Positions 34,287-43,419 are shown, counted from the stretch's first letter. The stretch is DNA of 64,000 nt from Streptomyces colonosanans (GCF_001866645.1 NZ_MLYP01000058.1:277882-341881), one strand, 5' to 3'. Numbers and translations: made by a program. Notes: a model not told the origin generated them from the letters alone.

Positions 34287-34574
34287 GTGCTCGTACGGAT
34301 GATCTACCTACTCGCCACCCGGATCTACACCTGGCTCGTCCTGCTGTGCCAATCCTCCGCCGCCAAGAACGCCGAGATACTGATCCTTCGGCACGAGGTC
34401 GCAGTGCTGCGCCAGCAGGTCGACGCCCCGAAGCCGACCTGGCCGGACCGCGCCCTGTTCGCAGCCCTGGCCCGGCTGCTGCCGCGGATCCTGCACGACC
34501 ACCGGATCGTCTCCCCGCGCACCCTGCTCGCCTGGCACCAGCACCTGGTCAAGCAGAAGTGGACCCGGCCCTGA
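34287..34574 (+). pseudogene. rve-type transposase, N-terminal fragment
   Basis: From GTG 34287: MIYLLATRIYTWLVLLCQSS after a short VLVR, then AAKNAEILILRHEVAVLRQQ and RTLLAWHQHLVKQKWTRP with a stop. This is the first ~95 residues of a family normally ~330 long; it stops at the boundary with an opposite-strand IS630 piece. Upstream, 34036-34286 holds no gene. Confidence 0.65.
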
Positions 34575-34617
34575 TCGCCGGGACGGCCACCGATATCCGA
34601 CGAACTTCGCCACCTCA

Positions 34618-34893
34618 TCATCCGCCGCAGGCCAAGACCTGGTCGCAGCGCGGCCGCACCCCGGTGGTGCGGGTACGCGGCCGCTTCCGCAGACGGATCT
34701 CCTGGCAGGACCAGCCGTTGCGTGCCCGCAGCTTGCGCACGCCCTGAATCGTGTAGGTCAGGTGGAAGCGCCGGCCGATCAGTTTCTTCACCCGGCTCAA
34801 GGTCCAGCGCTGTTCCTCCCAGCCGTGCGCGGTCAGCCCCTTGGCCAGCTCCGCCTCCAGCTGCACGAACTGTGCCTCGCTCAGCCTCGGCAG
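34618..34893 (-). pseudogene. IS630-family transposase, helix-turn-helix fragment
   Basis: The leftward frame gives LPRLSEAQFVQLEAELAKGL, TAHGWEEQRWTLSRVKKLIG and RRFHLTYTIQGVRKLRARNG, the winged-helix N-terminus of IS630-type transposases. It then runs into unrelated RKRPRTRTTG and stops. No DDE domain remains. Confidence 0.65.
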
Positions 34894-35070
34894 TGACGCC
34901 GGTCCTTGTGATCGAAGAGCTCCGCCGCCTCGGCATCGACGTCGAAGTCGTCCAACGCGACCCCGGCGTCAAAGGGTTCAAAGTAATCCCTCGACGCTGG
35001 GTCGTCGAGCGGACCTTCGGCTGGCTCATGCACCACCGCCGACTCGCCCGCGACTACGAAACCCACCCTG
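34894..35070 (+). pseudogene. IS5-family transposase, C-terminal fragment
   Basis: VIEELRRLGIDVEVVQRDPG, then KGFKVIPRRWVVERTFGWLM and HHRRLARDYETHP are the hallmark end of IS5-type (DDE_Tnp_1) transposases, with the catalytic Glu in WVVERTFGW. After ETHP the frame runs into non-homologous sequence. Its left edge abuts the IS630 piece at 34893/34894. Confidence 0.7.
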
Positions 35071-35156
35071 AACCTCGAAACAAACAACCCCGCCGGGTCA
35101 AAACGCTCATTAAGGTCGGCGAAGATCCGTCGATTGCGTCCGGCCGGGCAGACACC

Positions 35157-35193
35157 GTTGGGGACCGACGCCATTTCGGTGTCGGTCCCCAAC
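35157..35193. terminator. 13-bp perfect hairpin
   Basis: GTTGGGGACCGAC and GTCGGTCCCCAAC pair perfectly around an 11-nt loop. It lies about 70 bp downstream of the leftward operon ending at 35261, so it is most likely that operon's terminator; it may also mark the edge of the IS5 debris. Confidence 0.65.
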
Positions 35194-35260
35194 CTTCGAA
35201 CGCGTTCTGTGCTCTCCTGCGGCGGAGTCCGCAGGTTTATGCGATTGCAGGTGAGTGCAG

Positions 35261-36070
35261 TCAGGAGGTGATGGGCCCGAACTGGATGGCGCCCTTGGGC
35301 GGGGCGGGGATGCATGCGGGCGGGGTGCCGTCGATGGTCCTGCCTTCGATGATGGACCAGGCGTGATCAGGCTCGGTGTGGGCCAGGGGGAAGCTGACCA
35401 TGAGCTTCTGCCCGGCAGGAATCTTGTCGGGGCGGACGTAGAGGACGGGCTTGCCGTTGTTCACTTCAACCCTCCAACTGGAAGCTGGGTGCTCGGACGC
35501 CAGGCCGCTCGGGGTCCGGGATACTTCGGGCTGTGAGGCGGGCGCAGTTGGGATCGGGTCAGGGGTGGAGGTCGGCGATGAACTGGGGTCGGCGGGGGTG
35601 GGGCAGTTCGGGTCTCCGGCGTAGACGCGGGCCGGGACGCCGAGGCGGTCCAGGTCACGCTGGAGTCCGGGCAGGTCGAGCTTGCCGGCCGGGTCGATGA
35701 TGGCCAGTCTGACCAGGCCATGGTCTTCTTGCTGCAGGGTGTAGGCAGCGGCGGTGATTTTCAGCGGCTGTCCGCTGCTGCTGTGCTGATTTGCCTGAAC
35801 CGGGTTGGTGGCATGACCGGTGGCCAGAGCGGTGAAGACGGCGCCGGCCGCGACGGCGGTGGCCAGCGGGATAGCGAGGAAGGCCTTGCGGCGTCGGGAG
35901 CGGGCGGGGACAGCAGCATCGGGGTCGGCGTCGTGGTGGATCTCGTTCATCAGGTAGTCCTTGAAGAGTTGATGCCGGCCCGCAGGCAGGTCCCGTTCGG
36001 CCGGGACCGGCAGCAGCCGGGCCATCTCCTCGCGTTCGGCCGGGTCGGGCCGGAACGATTGGCGGCTCAT
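35261..36070 (-). CDS. Membrane-anchored partner of ECF sigma factor (CU044_5270-like)
   Basis: 269 residues from ATG 36070, overlapping the sigma gene's stop by four bases (ATGA). The cytoplasmic N-terminus of ~60 residues (EREEMARLLPVPAERDLPAG) is followed by one membrane helix (FLAIPLATAVAAGAVFTALA). The remainder is an extracytoplasmic domain with a Ser/Pro/Thr linker (ADPSSSPTSTPDPIPTAP) and a beta-rich end (VEVNNGKPVLYVRPDKIPAG). The gene order, coupling and topology are those of anti-sigma-like partners of group ECF sigma factors. There is no HxxxCxxC zinc anti-sigma motif, so the mechanism is not the classical ZAS one. Confidence 0.75.
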   Translation of the reverse strand: MSRQSFRPDPAEREEMARLLPVPAERDLPAGRHQLFKDYLMNEIHHDADPDAAVPARSRRRKAFLAIPLATAVAAGAVFTALATGHATNPVQANQHSSSGQPLKITAAAYTLQQEDHGLVRLAIIDPAGKLDLPGLQRDLDRLGVPARVYAGDPNCPTPADPSSSPTSTPDPIPTAPASQPEVSRTPSGLASEHPASSWRVEVNNGKPVLYVRPDKIPAGQKLMVSFPLAHTEPDHAWSIIEGRTIDGTPPACIPAPPKGAIQFGPITS

Positions 36071-36699
36071 CGGGTTTCCTCCTGGGTTGGCCGGGCCGCG
36101 GTATTGCGGCCACCTTCTACCTGTCCGCAGCCGAACTGCGGTTCCCGATTTTTCACAGAAAGTGCAGCATCAGTGAGTTTCTGTAGTTTCTTGCGGGCTC
36201 GGGCCAGTCGGGAGCGCACCGTTCCCACCGGAATGCCAAGGGCCTGAGCGGCACCGCCGTAGTCCAGTCCGGCCCACACGCATAGTGTGAACACCTCGCG
36301 CTCACTACGCCGTAGCGTCGTCAGCGCGGCCCGGGCGGCGGCGAGCCGCTCGGTGTCGTCAATCCGTCCGACCAGCTCGTCGGCGAAGTCCGGCATGATT
36401 TCATCGCGCGGGAGCCGGGCGATTGCCGCTTCATGCCGCCGGGCGGCGCGAGCGGTGTTGCGGGCAGCGTTGGTCGCGATTCCCAGCAGCCAGGGCCGCA
36501 GCGATCCACCGTCGAGGTCGACCTTCGCGCGAAGCCGCCAGGCCTCCAGGAAGGTCAAAGCCACCACGTCCTCGGCCGTGGACCAGTTGCCCGTCAGTCG
36601 AAATGCATGGTTATAAACCGAACGGGCATATTGATCGAATAATTGCCCGAACGCAAGGGGATCCCCGGTTCGTATCCGGGCGCGCTCATCCTTCTCCAC
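36067..36699 (-). CDS. ECF-type RNA polymerase sigma factor
   Basis: 210 residues from GTG 36699. Region 2: DPLAFGQLFDQYARSVYNHA, then NWSTAEDVVALTFLEAWRLR and GGSLRPWLLGIATNAARNTA. Region 4: LRRSEREVFTLCVWAGLDYG, then AAQALGIPVGTVRSRLARAR. No long C-terminal extension, unlike the broken sigma gene at 33 kb. It is coupled by ATGA to the membrane-anchored partner, implying release of the sigma factor in response to an envelope signal. The promoter region upstream (36700-36850) is bordered by transposase debris, so native regulation may be altered. Confidence 0.9.
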   Translation of the reverse strand: MEKDERARIRTGDPLAFGQLFDQYARSVYNHAFRLTGNWSTAEDVVALTFLEAWRLRAKVDLDGGSLRPWLLGIATNAARNTARAARRHEAAIARLPRDEIMPDFADELVGRIDDTERLAAARAALTTLRRSEREVFTLCVWAGLDYGGAAQALGIPVGTVRSRLARARKKLQKLTDAALSVKNREPQFGCGQVEGGRNTAARPTQEETR

Positions 36700-36850
36700 A
36701 CCATCAAGCTGTCCGGCTGCCTGCAGCCAGTTCCCGTGACCTGCATCACAGTGAGCTTGTCGTCGATGCGGTCACGGACATTGGGGCCTGGGTGCGATTG
36801 GCTCACTGAGCCCTTCTCGGTAACGTCTCGTGACGGATGGTGATCTTCGT

Positions 36851-37185
36851 TCAGCTGGTGCGTCCTTGTTCGAGCTGGAGCAGGACGAGGGCGGCTCGGG
36901 CGATGTGGGTGATGGCCGCGGGGTCGAGGCTGACCCGGCGCAGGGCCTTGAAGGTGACCTTCAGTAGGGCGTTGGCGCGTTCGGCGACGGCGTGGATCCC
37001 CCGGATCACGGCGTTGAACGTCTGGGCTTGTTCGGTGAGTTCGCCGCGCTTGGGTTTCTTGACCGGGTGGCGGAAGCCGTCGTCCGCGTTGTCGTAGCCG
37101 AGGTCGGTCAGGGTGGGGATGCCCGGAGCGGCGGCGAGCCGGTTGCGGGCATGGATCAGACCGTGGGCGCGGGCGCAGGTGACAC
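36851..37185 (-). pseudogene. IS5-type (DDE_Tnp_4) transposase, C-terminal fragment
   Basis: The leftward frame reads GIPTLTDLGYDNADDGFRHP, KKPKRGELTEQAQTFNAVIR, GIHAVAERANALLKVTFKAL and LVLLQLEQGRTS with TGA at 36851-36853. This is the catalytic end (Asp in ADDG, Glu in VAERANALLK) of a transposase-family protein. The 5' half is missing; the break is near 37185, at the promoter region of the subtilase gene. Confidence 0.7.
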
Positions 37186-37231
37186 AGGTGACCGGTACGC
37201 AATGCGTTCCTCCGTTCGTCTCTGCCCCCTT

Positions 37232-37333
37232 CGACGGAGCGGGCCGGGCGCGGGGATGTCACGGGACGTGAGATCTCTTCGAATTGTTTTTTCTGACGTC
37301 CCGTGACCTCCCCGCGCTGCATCCGCTCCGTCG
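37232..37333. repeat. 38-bp imperfect inverted repeat around an AT-rich loop
   Basis: The arm at 37232-37269 (starting CGACGGAGCGG and ending GTCACGGGACGT) pairs with 37296-37333. The inner 12 bp (GTCACGGGACGT / ACGTCCCGTGAC) is perfect; about 32 of 38 positions match overall, with a 5-bp mismatch block in the middle. The 26-nt loop contains AATTGTTTTTT, the most AT-rich spot nearby. It sits 100 bp upstream of the subtilase start. It could be a miniature transposable element, an operator or a terminator for the transposase remnant. Confidence 0.75.
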
Positions 37334-37373
37334 TTCCTGTCGAGACATGGAGCAGGCGGCGCCCGCGTCCGTG

Positions 37374-37402
37374 GCGTCCGCCCGCGTGATGCGGGCGGAC
37401 GC
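37374..37402 (+). promoter_or_regulatory. 12-bp perfect hairpin in the subtilase leader
   Basis: GCGTCCGCCCGC and GCGGGCGGACGC enclose a 5-nt loop (GTGAT), ending 32 bases before the subtilase ATG. If transcription starts upstream, the leader RNA would carry this very stable stem just ahead of the ribosome site (GAGAGGA). Possible attenuator, stability element or upstream terminator. Confidence 0.55.
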
Positions 37403-37434
37403 TGCCGCGGGGCCGCGCGATCGAGAGGACACGT

Positions 37435-40400
37435 ATGCGACGCATACGTACGACAAGCCCGCCGACCGCCGTCGTGCTGGGCGCACTGCTGATCGGTACG
37501 GCGGCCGCACCGCCCGCCGGGGCGGCCCCGCCCCGCGCGGCCACCGCGGCCGGAACGGGGTCCGTGGTGAACCTGACGCTCATCACGGGCGACAGGGTCA
37601 CCGCCCGGGTCGGCGCCGACGGCACGGTGTCCGTGGTCACGGTACGGCCCGGTCCCGGACGCGAGGACATCGCGTTCGCCCAGCAGGGCGCCGGGGGTTC
37701 GGTGTCGCTGGTGCCGCAGGACGCGATGGCGCCGCTGCACGCCGGGCACCTGGACCCTCGCCTGTTCGACATCACGGGGCTCGTGGCCCAGGGGTACGAC
37801 GACGCCCACAGCCCGCAGCTGCCGCTGATCGTCACCTACGACGAGGCAGCCGGCAAGAAAGCCGCACCGCAGCCGCCGGCCGGGGCAACAGCGGTGCGCG
37901 CCCTGGCGAGTGTGCACGGCGCGGCGCTGCGGGCCGACAAGAAGCGGGTGTCCCAGGTCTGGAAGCAGTGGGGCCCCGCCGTGTCGCAGCAGAAGTCGGC
38001 GGCAACCCTCGCCCCGGGCGTGGCCAAGGTGTGGCTCGACGGCAAGGTCGGCGCCAGCCTGGACCGCAGCACGGCCCAGGTCGGTGCGCCGCAGGCGTGG
38101 AAGTCCGGCTGGACCGGAAAGGGCGTGAAGGTCGCGGTGTTGGACACCGGCATCGACTCCACGCACCCCGACTTCTCCGGCTCGATCGGTGAGTCGGCGG
38201 ACTTCACGCAGGACAACGGCGCCGTCGGCAGCGGCGTTGTTGACGGCGACGGTCACGGCACGCACGTGGCCTCCATCATCGCCGGGGACGGCGCCGCGTC
38301 CGACGGCCGCTACCGGGGCATGGCGCCCGACGCCGAACTGCTGGTCGGCAAGGTGCTGGACGACGATGGCGGCGGGCAGGAGTCGTGGGTCCTCCAGGGC
38401 CTGGAGTGGGCCGCGGCGCGGGCGCCGATCGTCAACATCAGCCTGTCCGGCGGTGTCACCGACGGCACCGACCCTCTCTCGCAGGCCGTCGACAACCTCG
38501 CCGCGAGCCACGGCACGCTGTTCGTCGCGGCAGCCGGCAACCTCGGACGCCCCGGCACGGTCAGCGCGCCCGGTACGGCCGATGCCGCACTGACCGTGGG
38601 CGCCGTCGAACGCAACGACGCGCTCGCCGACCTGTCGAGCCAGGGGCCGCGCCTGGGCGATCACGCGGTCAAGCCCGACCTGACGGCACCGGGCATCGGC
38701 ATCGTCGCGGCCCGCGCAGCCGGCACCGACGGCGAGAACCCGGTCAACGACCGCTACACCGCCCTGTCGGGCACCTCGATGGCCACGCCGCATGTCGCCG
38801 GCGCCGCCGCGCTGCTAGCCCAGGCCCACCCGGACTGGAAGGGGCCGCAGCTCAAGGCCGCACTGACCTCCTCGGCGAAGCCGATCGCCGGACAGGGGGC
38901 GTACGAGCAGGGCGCCGGACGCCTGGACGTGGCACGGGCCACCGCCCAGAGCGTGTTCGCCACCGCCGAGGACACCGGCGTGTACTTCGCCGACCCGAAG
39001 ACCACCGAGCCGGTCACCCGCACCGTCACATACCACAACACCGGCACGACGATGGTCTCCCTCACCGCGGCCGCCGCAACCACCGGCCGGACCGGCGAGC
39101 CGGGACCGAAGGGGCTGCTCACCGTGTCGCCGAGCGGTCTGACCGTCCCCGCCGGGGGCACGGCCCGGGCCACGGTCACCATCGATCCGGGGACCGCGGC
39201 GGCCGGTACCTCCTTCAGCGGACGTCTGACCGCGACCGCCGAGGACGGCACCGTGGTGACCGGCCCCGCCTTCGCGGTCACCAAGGAGGCCGTACAGCGC
39301 CAGGTCACGGTCGCGGCCGTCGACCGCAACGGCGCCCCCCTCGGCCCGGGCTCACGCGAACAGGGCATCTCCACCGTACAGTTGACGAGCCTCGCCGACG
39401 GCCGGACGTTCGACCTCACCTTCGACGACGGCACAGCCACCGCCCGCGTGCCGGAGGGCCGCTACAACCTCGGCGGCACCCTGGTCACCCCCGGAACCAA
39501 CGGCGCCGCACCGACGCCGACCATGTTCCTCCAGCCCGAGCTGGACGTCCGCCAGGACAGCCGGCTCACGGTGGACGCCCGGCAGGGCAAGCCGATCACC
39601 GTCGCCGTCCCGGCCCCGGGGGTTCAGCCCTACTCGCTGTCGGCCGGCTACTGTTACCACGCGGCCGGGGACAAGACGTGCACGGACCAGGTCGCCCTGC
39701 TCGGCAGGCCCGGACGGCTCTACGTCATACCCGGCAAGCAGGTGTCCGACGGCACGCTCGGCTTCTACGTCCGCAGCATCCAGAACGCCACGCAGGCATC
39801 GAAGGGACGCCTGCCCGACCACTACGACCTGCTCCTGCTCACCACCGGTTCCCTCCCCGACCCGGCCTTCCGCCTCGCCCGGAAGGATCTGGCCGCCGTC
39901 AAGAACGACTACTACGCACAGGGGCCCGGTACCGCCGGCACCATGGACAGTTGGCCCACCGAGTCCGGTCTGGGCGGGATGAGCATCGCCGAACCGGACT
40001 TCGCGCTGCCCGCGGCACGCACCGAGTACATGACCGTGCGCGGCCAGCACCGCGAGACGTACTTCAGCCAGCAGGTCGGCGAGGGGGGCGAGTACCTGCC
40101 GCTGTCCGTCACCCAGACCGGCATCGTCTCGTGCACGGCCGGCAGCACCTGCGCCGACCGGTGGAACGCCTCCGTCATCGGCCCGGGCCTGGCGCCCGTC
40201 AAGAACGACGCGTCGTCGATCGGCCGCGCCAGTGACGGCACCATCAGCGCGGAACCGCAGCTGTTCAGCGACGCAGCCCCCAGGCACTACGGCGGCCCGA
40301 TGCCCCACTGGCAGCAGGACACCGTGCACATCACCCTGGCGAAGAACGGGCAGAAGCTCGGCTCCAGCGACTCCCCCAGGGCCACCTTTGCCGTCCCCCG

Positions 40401-40869
40401 GGACGCGGCCACCTACCGCCTGACCGCCCGGGCCACCCGTGAGGAGCCGTGGGCGTCGCTGTCGACGACGGTGGAGACGGCATGGACGTTCCGCTCCGCG
40501 GCGGTCGCCCCCGGCCCCGACGACGAGGTGCGCACCGAAGCGCTGCCACTGGACGTCGTACGCTTCATCGCCCCCGTCGACACCACCAACCAGACCGCCC
40601 GCACCAGGCACACACTGACCGCACGGGTGGAACGGCAGGCCGGCGCCGCGGAGTCCAGGACCAAGAGCCTCACCGTGCAGGTCTCCTTCGACGACGGCGC
40701 GACCTGGCAAGACGCCCCGGTGGCCTCGGACGGCACCGCGAACCACCGCGTCACCATCACCCCGCCCGCAGGCTCCGGCTCCTTCGTCTCCCTGAAGGCC
40801 ACGGCACGCACCACCGACGGCGGCACCGTGGAACAAACCATCCTGCACGCCTACCGCCTGGCCCCCTGA
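37435..40869 (+). CDS. Large secreted S8 subtilisin-type protease
   Basis: 1144 residues from ATG 37435 (GAGAGGA six bases upstream). A signal peptide (TAVVLGALLIGTAAAPPAGA) and a propeptide to ~residue 205 come first. The S8 catalytic domain follows: Asp in VKVAVLDTGIDSTHPD, His in DGDGHGTHVASIIAG and Ser in ALSGTSMATPHVAGAA; the oxyanion Asn region is FVAAAGNLGRPG. Beyond ~500 there are beta-rich domains, starting with a Fn3-like CARDB-type segment (YHNTGTTMVSLTA), and the enzyme ends in another beta domain with no sorting signal. The overall length and layout match the Streptomyces subtilases of ~1100-1250 residues. Secreted, protein-degrading; substrate range unknown. Confidence 0.92.
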   Translation: MRRIRTTSPPTAVVLGALLIGTAAAPPAGAAPPRAATAAGTGSVVNLTLITGDRVTARVGADGTVSVVTVRPGPGREDIAFAQQGAGGSVSLVPQDAMAPLHAGHLDPRLFDITGLVAQGYDDAHSPQLPLIVTYDEAAGKKAAPQPPAGATAVRALASVHGAALRADKKRVSQVWKQWGPAVSQQKSAATLAPGVAKVWLDGKVGASLDRSTAQVGAPQAWKSGWTGKGVKVAVLDTGIDSTHPDFSGSIGESADFTQDNGAVGSGVVDGDGHGTHVASIIAGDGAASDGRYRGMAPDAELLVGKVLDDDGGGQESWVLQGLEWAAARAPIVNISLSGGVTDGTDPLSQAVDNLAASHGTLFVAAAGNLGRPGTVSAPGTADAALTVGAVERNDALADLSSQGPRLGDHAVKPDLTAPGIGIVAARAAGTDGENPVNDRYTALSGTSMATPHVAGAAALLAQAHPDWKGPQLKAALTSSAKPIAGQGAYEQGAGRLDVARATAQSVFATAEDTGVYFADPKTTEPVTRTVTYHNTGTTMVSLTAAAATTGRTGEPGPKGLLTVSPSGLTVPAGGTARATVTIDPGTAAAGTSFSGRLTATAEDGTVVTGPAFAVTKEAVQRQVTVAAVDRNGAPLGPGSREQGISTVQLTSLADGRTFDLTFDDGTATARVPEGRYNLGGTLVTPGTNGAAPTPTMFLQPELDVRQDSRLTVDARQGKPITVAVPAPGVQPYSLSAGYCYHAAGDKTCTDQVALLGRPGRLYVIPGKQVSDGTLGFYVRSIQNATQASKGRLPDHYDLLLLTTGSLPDPAFRLARKDLAAVKNDYYAQGPGTAGTMDSWPTESGLGGMSIAEPDFALPAARTEYMTVRGQHRETYFSQQVGEGGEYLPLSVTQTGIVSCTAGSTCADRWNASVIGPGLAPVKNDASSIGRASDGTISAEPQLFSDAAPRHYGGPMPHWQQDTVHITLAKNGQKLGSSDSPRATFAVPRDAATYRLTARATREEPWASLSTTVETAWTFRSAAVAPGPDDEVRTEALPLDVVRFIAPVDTTNQTARTRHTLTARVERQAGAAESRTKSLTVQVSFDDGATWQDAPVASDGTANHRVTITPPAGSGSFVSLKATARTTDGGTVEQTILHAYRLAP

Positions 40870-40911
40870 CCGCGGCGAACCACCCCGCGCAACACACCTT
40901 CCACTCCCCGA

Positions 40912-40940
40912 GCCGCCCCGGCAGACACTGCCGGGGCGGT
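40912..40940 (+). terminator. Terminator hairpin after the subtilase gene
   Basis: CCGCCCCGGCAG and CTGCCGGGGCGG pair around an ACAC tetraloop, 45 bp after the subtilase stop; TT follows. A typical GC-rich actinomycete terminator. Confidence 0.8.
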
Positions 40941-41103
40941 TCCGCAGGATCTGCGGAACTGCCACCGCCCTCGCGCCTGGCCGGATCGCACGGTCGGTCC
41001 TGCTGATCGGCCGACGCGCTCCGCCCGTTCGAGTTGTCCGTCCTCGCCCGTGCGAGCGTCCCCACCCGCTAGGCGGTCCCAGCCCGGTAGGCCGAGCCGC
41101 TAA

Positions 41104-41664
41104 TTGATCTGGTGGCTGTGGGCCGACAGGCTGAGACCTCTCACCCGCAGCACGTCCGTCGCCGCCTTGGGCGCCCTCGTTCTGGGCATCGCGACGCTCA
41201 CCGGTTGCGGCGGATCCGGGCACGGCGACGCCAGGCCACGCGCCGCCGCAGCCCAGGTCGCCCTGCCCGCGCCGCGTACCGCTCCTGCCCCGGCGCCCAC
41301 GCTCACTCCCGCTCCCCGCGGCGGCGAAGTCCGCATCGAGCAGGGCCCGTTCACCGACCGGATCCGACTCGCCCACCTCACGCTGACGAAGAAGCCGGCG
41401 GTCACCGGGCACCTGAAGATCACGTCCGACGTCAGCGACGTCCTCGCCCTGGAGCTGCGCGCCGCGTACTACGACGCCCACGGCCGGCTGCTGGGCACCG
41501 GCGACTTCGAGTACCAGAAGGAGGGCGAGGACGCGCACGGAGCCGAGCACCACGACGGCCCGCGGGCCGGGAGAGACGGCATCGACGTCGTGATCCCCGC
41601 GAAGCACCTCACTGACACCCCGGCCGCCGCCGTGGTCTCCGTGCCCGTCCTGGTCAACGAGTAA
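41104..41664 (+). CDS. Small putative lipoprotein
   Basis: Frame of 186 codons from a TTG at 41104; the true start is uncertain because no good ribosome site is seen. The N-terminus has a hydrophobic segment (VAALGALVLGIATLTG) ending in a lipobox-like LTGC, then a Gly/Ser and Ala/Pro-rich linker. The ~100-residue globular end is beta-rich (KPAVTGHLKITSDVSDVLAL, ELRAAYYDAHGRLLGTGDFE) and ends VSVPVLVNE. It recalls the FxLYD-type domains of small secreted proteins that begin by discussing a modified tail (AYYDAxGxLLGTG). Probably attached to the outer face of the membrane. No assigned function. Confidence 0.65.
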   Translation: MIWWLWADRLRPLTRSTSVAALGALVLGIATLTGCGGSGHGDARPRAAAAQVALPAPRTAPAPAPTLTPAPRGGEVRIEQGPFTDRIRLAHLTLTKKPAVTGHLKITSDVSDVLALELRAAYYDAHGRLLGTGDFEYQKEGEDAHGAEHHDGPRAGRDGIDVVIPAKHLTDTPAAAVVSVPVLVNE

Positions 41665-41919
41665 CCCGCGCGGGAGCGGCGCGAAGCCTCGCTGTCGGCT
41701 GCCGGATGCCGGCTGGAGAGCACACGTCGGGCCCAGCGCAGTCCGTCCGCATGACGCAGTGCGAGGGGCACCGGATCACGGTCACCACCACCTACGACCA
41801 ACTGCCCTGAAGCCATCGCCGCGCCCACCGCCCAGTCGAGCCGCGCCGCCGGATGCGTGACTGCCGTTGCGGTGCCTTGCGGGCGGAGCCGGCGGCGCGT
41901 CGGGGCCGGGAGACGGCAC
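41665..41919. other. No gene recognised
   Basis: Convergent spacer between the lipoprotein and the MFS gene. Frames present are unfamiliar. The only structure noted is the hairpin at its right end. Confidence 0.4.
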
Positions 41920-41939
41920 CGCCCCCGCCTACGGGGGCG
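41920..41939. terminator. Hairpin between convergent genes
   Basis: CGCCCCCG and CGGGGGCG enclose a 4-nt loop, about 35 bp after the stop of the leftward MFS gene. A probable terminator for that gene. Confidence 0.55.
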
Positions 41940-41973
41940 TGGCTGGGGCGGCGGTCCGTGGTCTGACACAGGG

Positions 41974-43419
41974 TCAGACCGTCTCGGGGTTCTTCTGAAT
42001 GGCGGCCGGGGCGGCATCCATGGGCGGGTGCGACTTGCCGGGGGCGAACAGCGCGGCGACCACGCCGACGGCGGAGGAGACGGCGCCCAGCACCAAGGCG
42101 GCGCGGAAGCCGTCGATGGCGGAGGCCGCGTTGTCGTAGCTGCCGTTGGCTGCGAATACCAAGCTGAGGAAGGCCACGCCGAACACTCCGCCGACCTCGC
42201 GCATGGCGCTGTTGGAACCGGAGGCGATACCCATGTCCTCCGGGGCGACCGAGCCGAACACCATGTTGATGGTGGTGGGCAGGCACATCGCGATGCCGAC
42301 TCCGCCGAGGATCAGCGGGACGACCAGGGCGCCATAGCCGGTACCCGGGCTGGCAACGTCGGCGATCCAGGCCAGGCCGACCGCCTGGAGCAGCAGGCCG
42401 CCGACCATGAACGGCCGGTTGCCGTGCTTGTCGGCGAGGCCACCGGCCAGCGGGGCGACGATCATCGGCATGGCGGTCCAGGCGAGCAGCCGCAGGCCGG
42501 TGCCGAGCGGGCCGTGGCCGAAGCCGACCTGGAACAGCTGGGAGAGGATGAACAGCGCGCCGATCAGCGCGAAGTGCTGGAAGAATGCGGAGATGTTGGA
42601 CACCGTGAAGCCGCGGTTGCCGAACAGGCGCATCGGCAGCAGCGGGTGGGCGGTGCGGCGCTCCCAGGCCACGAACAGGATCAGCAGCAGCACGCCGACA
42701 GCCAGCGAGAGCAGGACATCGCCGCTGCCCCAGCCGACGCCGGGGGCGCGGACGGCGGCCCAGACCAGGCCGAGCAGGCCGAACGAGGCGAGCAGCAGGC
42801 CGACCAGGTCGATCTTGGGCGCGGTGCCGTAGCTCTCGCGGAGCAGCACGGCGGACAGCATGGTGCCGGCGGCGCCGAACGGCACGTTCAGCCAGAAGAT
42901 CCAGTGCCAGTTGAGGCCTTCGGTGATGAAGCCGCCGACCATCGGGCCGGCCGCGACGGCGAGGCCGGAGACGCTGCCCCAGATGCCCATCGCCCAGCCG
43001 CGCCGCTCCGGCGGGTAGGCGTCGCCGAGCAGGGTGAGGCTGACTGGGATGGCGATGCCGGCCGCGACGCCCTGGAGCACGCGGGCGAGGATCAGCACCT
43101 CGACATTGCCGGCGACGGCGGCGAGCACCGAGGCGAGGGTGAACAGGGCAAGTCCGAAGACGTAGACCTTCAACCGGCCGAACCGGTCGCCGAGGGCCGC
43201 GCCGGTGAGCATGAGGCAGGCGAACGCCAGGTTGTAGGCATTGATCGTCCACTCAAGGTCGGCGAGGCTCGCGTTGAGCTCGGTGCGCATGGTGGGCAGT
43301 GCGGTGACCACCACCATGACGTCCAGTGAGGTCAGGAAGGCGCAGACCGCTACCAGTGCGAGCGCCCAGCCCGGGCGCACCGGGCGGTTGGTGGAGTCTG
43401 TCCTGGTTCTAGTTGTCAC
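41974..43419 (-). CDS. DHA2-type MFS drug exporter
   Basis: 481 residues from GTG 43419. It opens with GWALALVAVCAFLTSLDVMV and VVTALPTMRTELNASLADLE, carries motif A as GAALGDRFGRLKVYVFG and motif C-like sequence GSVSGLAVAAGPMVGG, and has 14 hydrophobic segments. This is the EmrB/QacA subfamily of proton-driven multidrug exporters. The C-terminus FAPGKSHPPMDAAPAAIQKN is polar and short. It lies downstream of DUF899 on the same strand (117-bp gap) and under the likely control of the divergent HxlR gene at 44307. Confidence 0.88.
   Translation of the reverse strand: MTTRTRTDSTNRPVRPGWALALVAVCAFLTSLDVMVVVTALPTMRTELNASLADLEWTINAYNLAFACLMLTGAALGDRFGRLKVYVFGLALFTLASVLAAVAGNVEVLILARVLQGVAAGIAIPVSLTLLGDAYPPERRGWAMGIWGSVSGLAVAAGPMVGGFITEGLNWHWIFWLNVPFGAAGTMLSAVLLRESYGTAPKIDLVGLLLASFGLLGLVWAAVRAPGVGWGSGDVLLSLAVGVLLLILFVAWERRTAHPLLPMRLFGNRGFTVSNISAFFQHFALIGALFILSQLFQVGFGHGPLGTGLRLLAWTAMPMIVAPLAGGLADKHGNRPFMVGGLLLQAVGLAWIADVASPGTGYGALVVPLILGGVGIAMCLPTTINMVFGSVAPEDMGIASGSNSAMREVGGVFGVAFLSLVFAANGSYDNAASAIDGFRAALVLGAVSSAVGVVAALFAPGKSHPPMDAAPAAIQKNPETV

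Noticed and set aside
41857..43329. 490-codon rightward frame opposite the MFS exporter
   Set aside because: Composition is dominated by Gly, Glu, Asp, Ala and His (GDAxxEQxG patterns), typical of antisense to a membrane protein gene.
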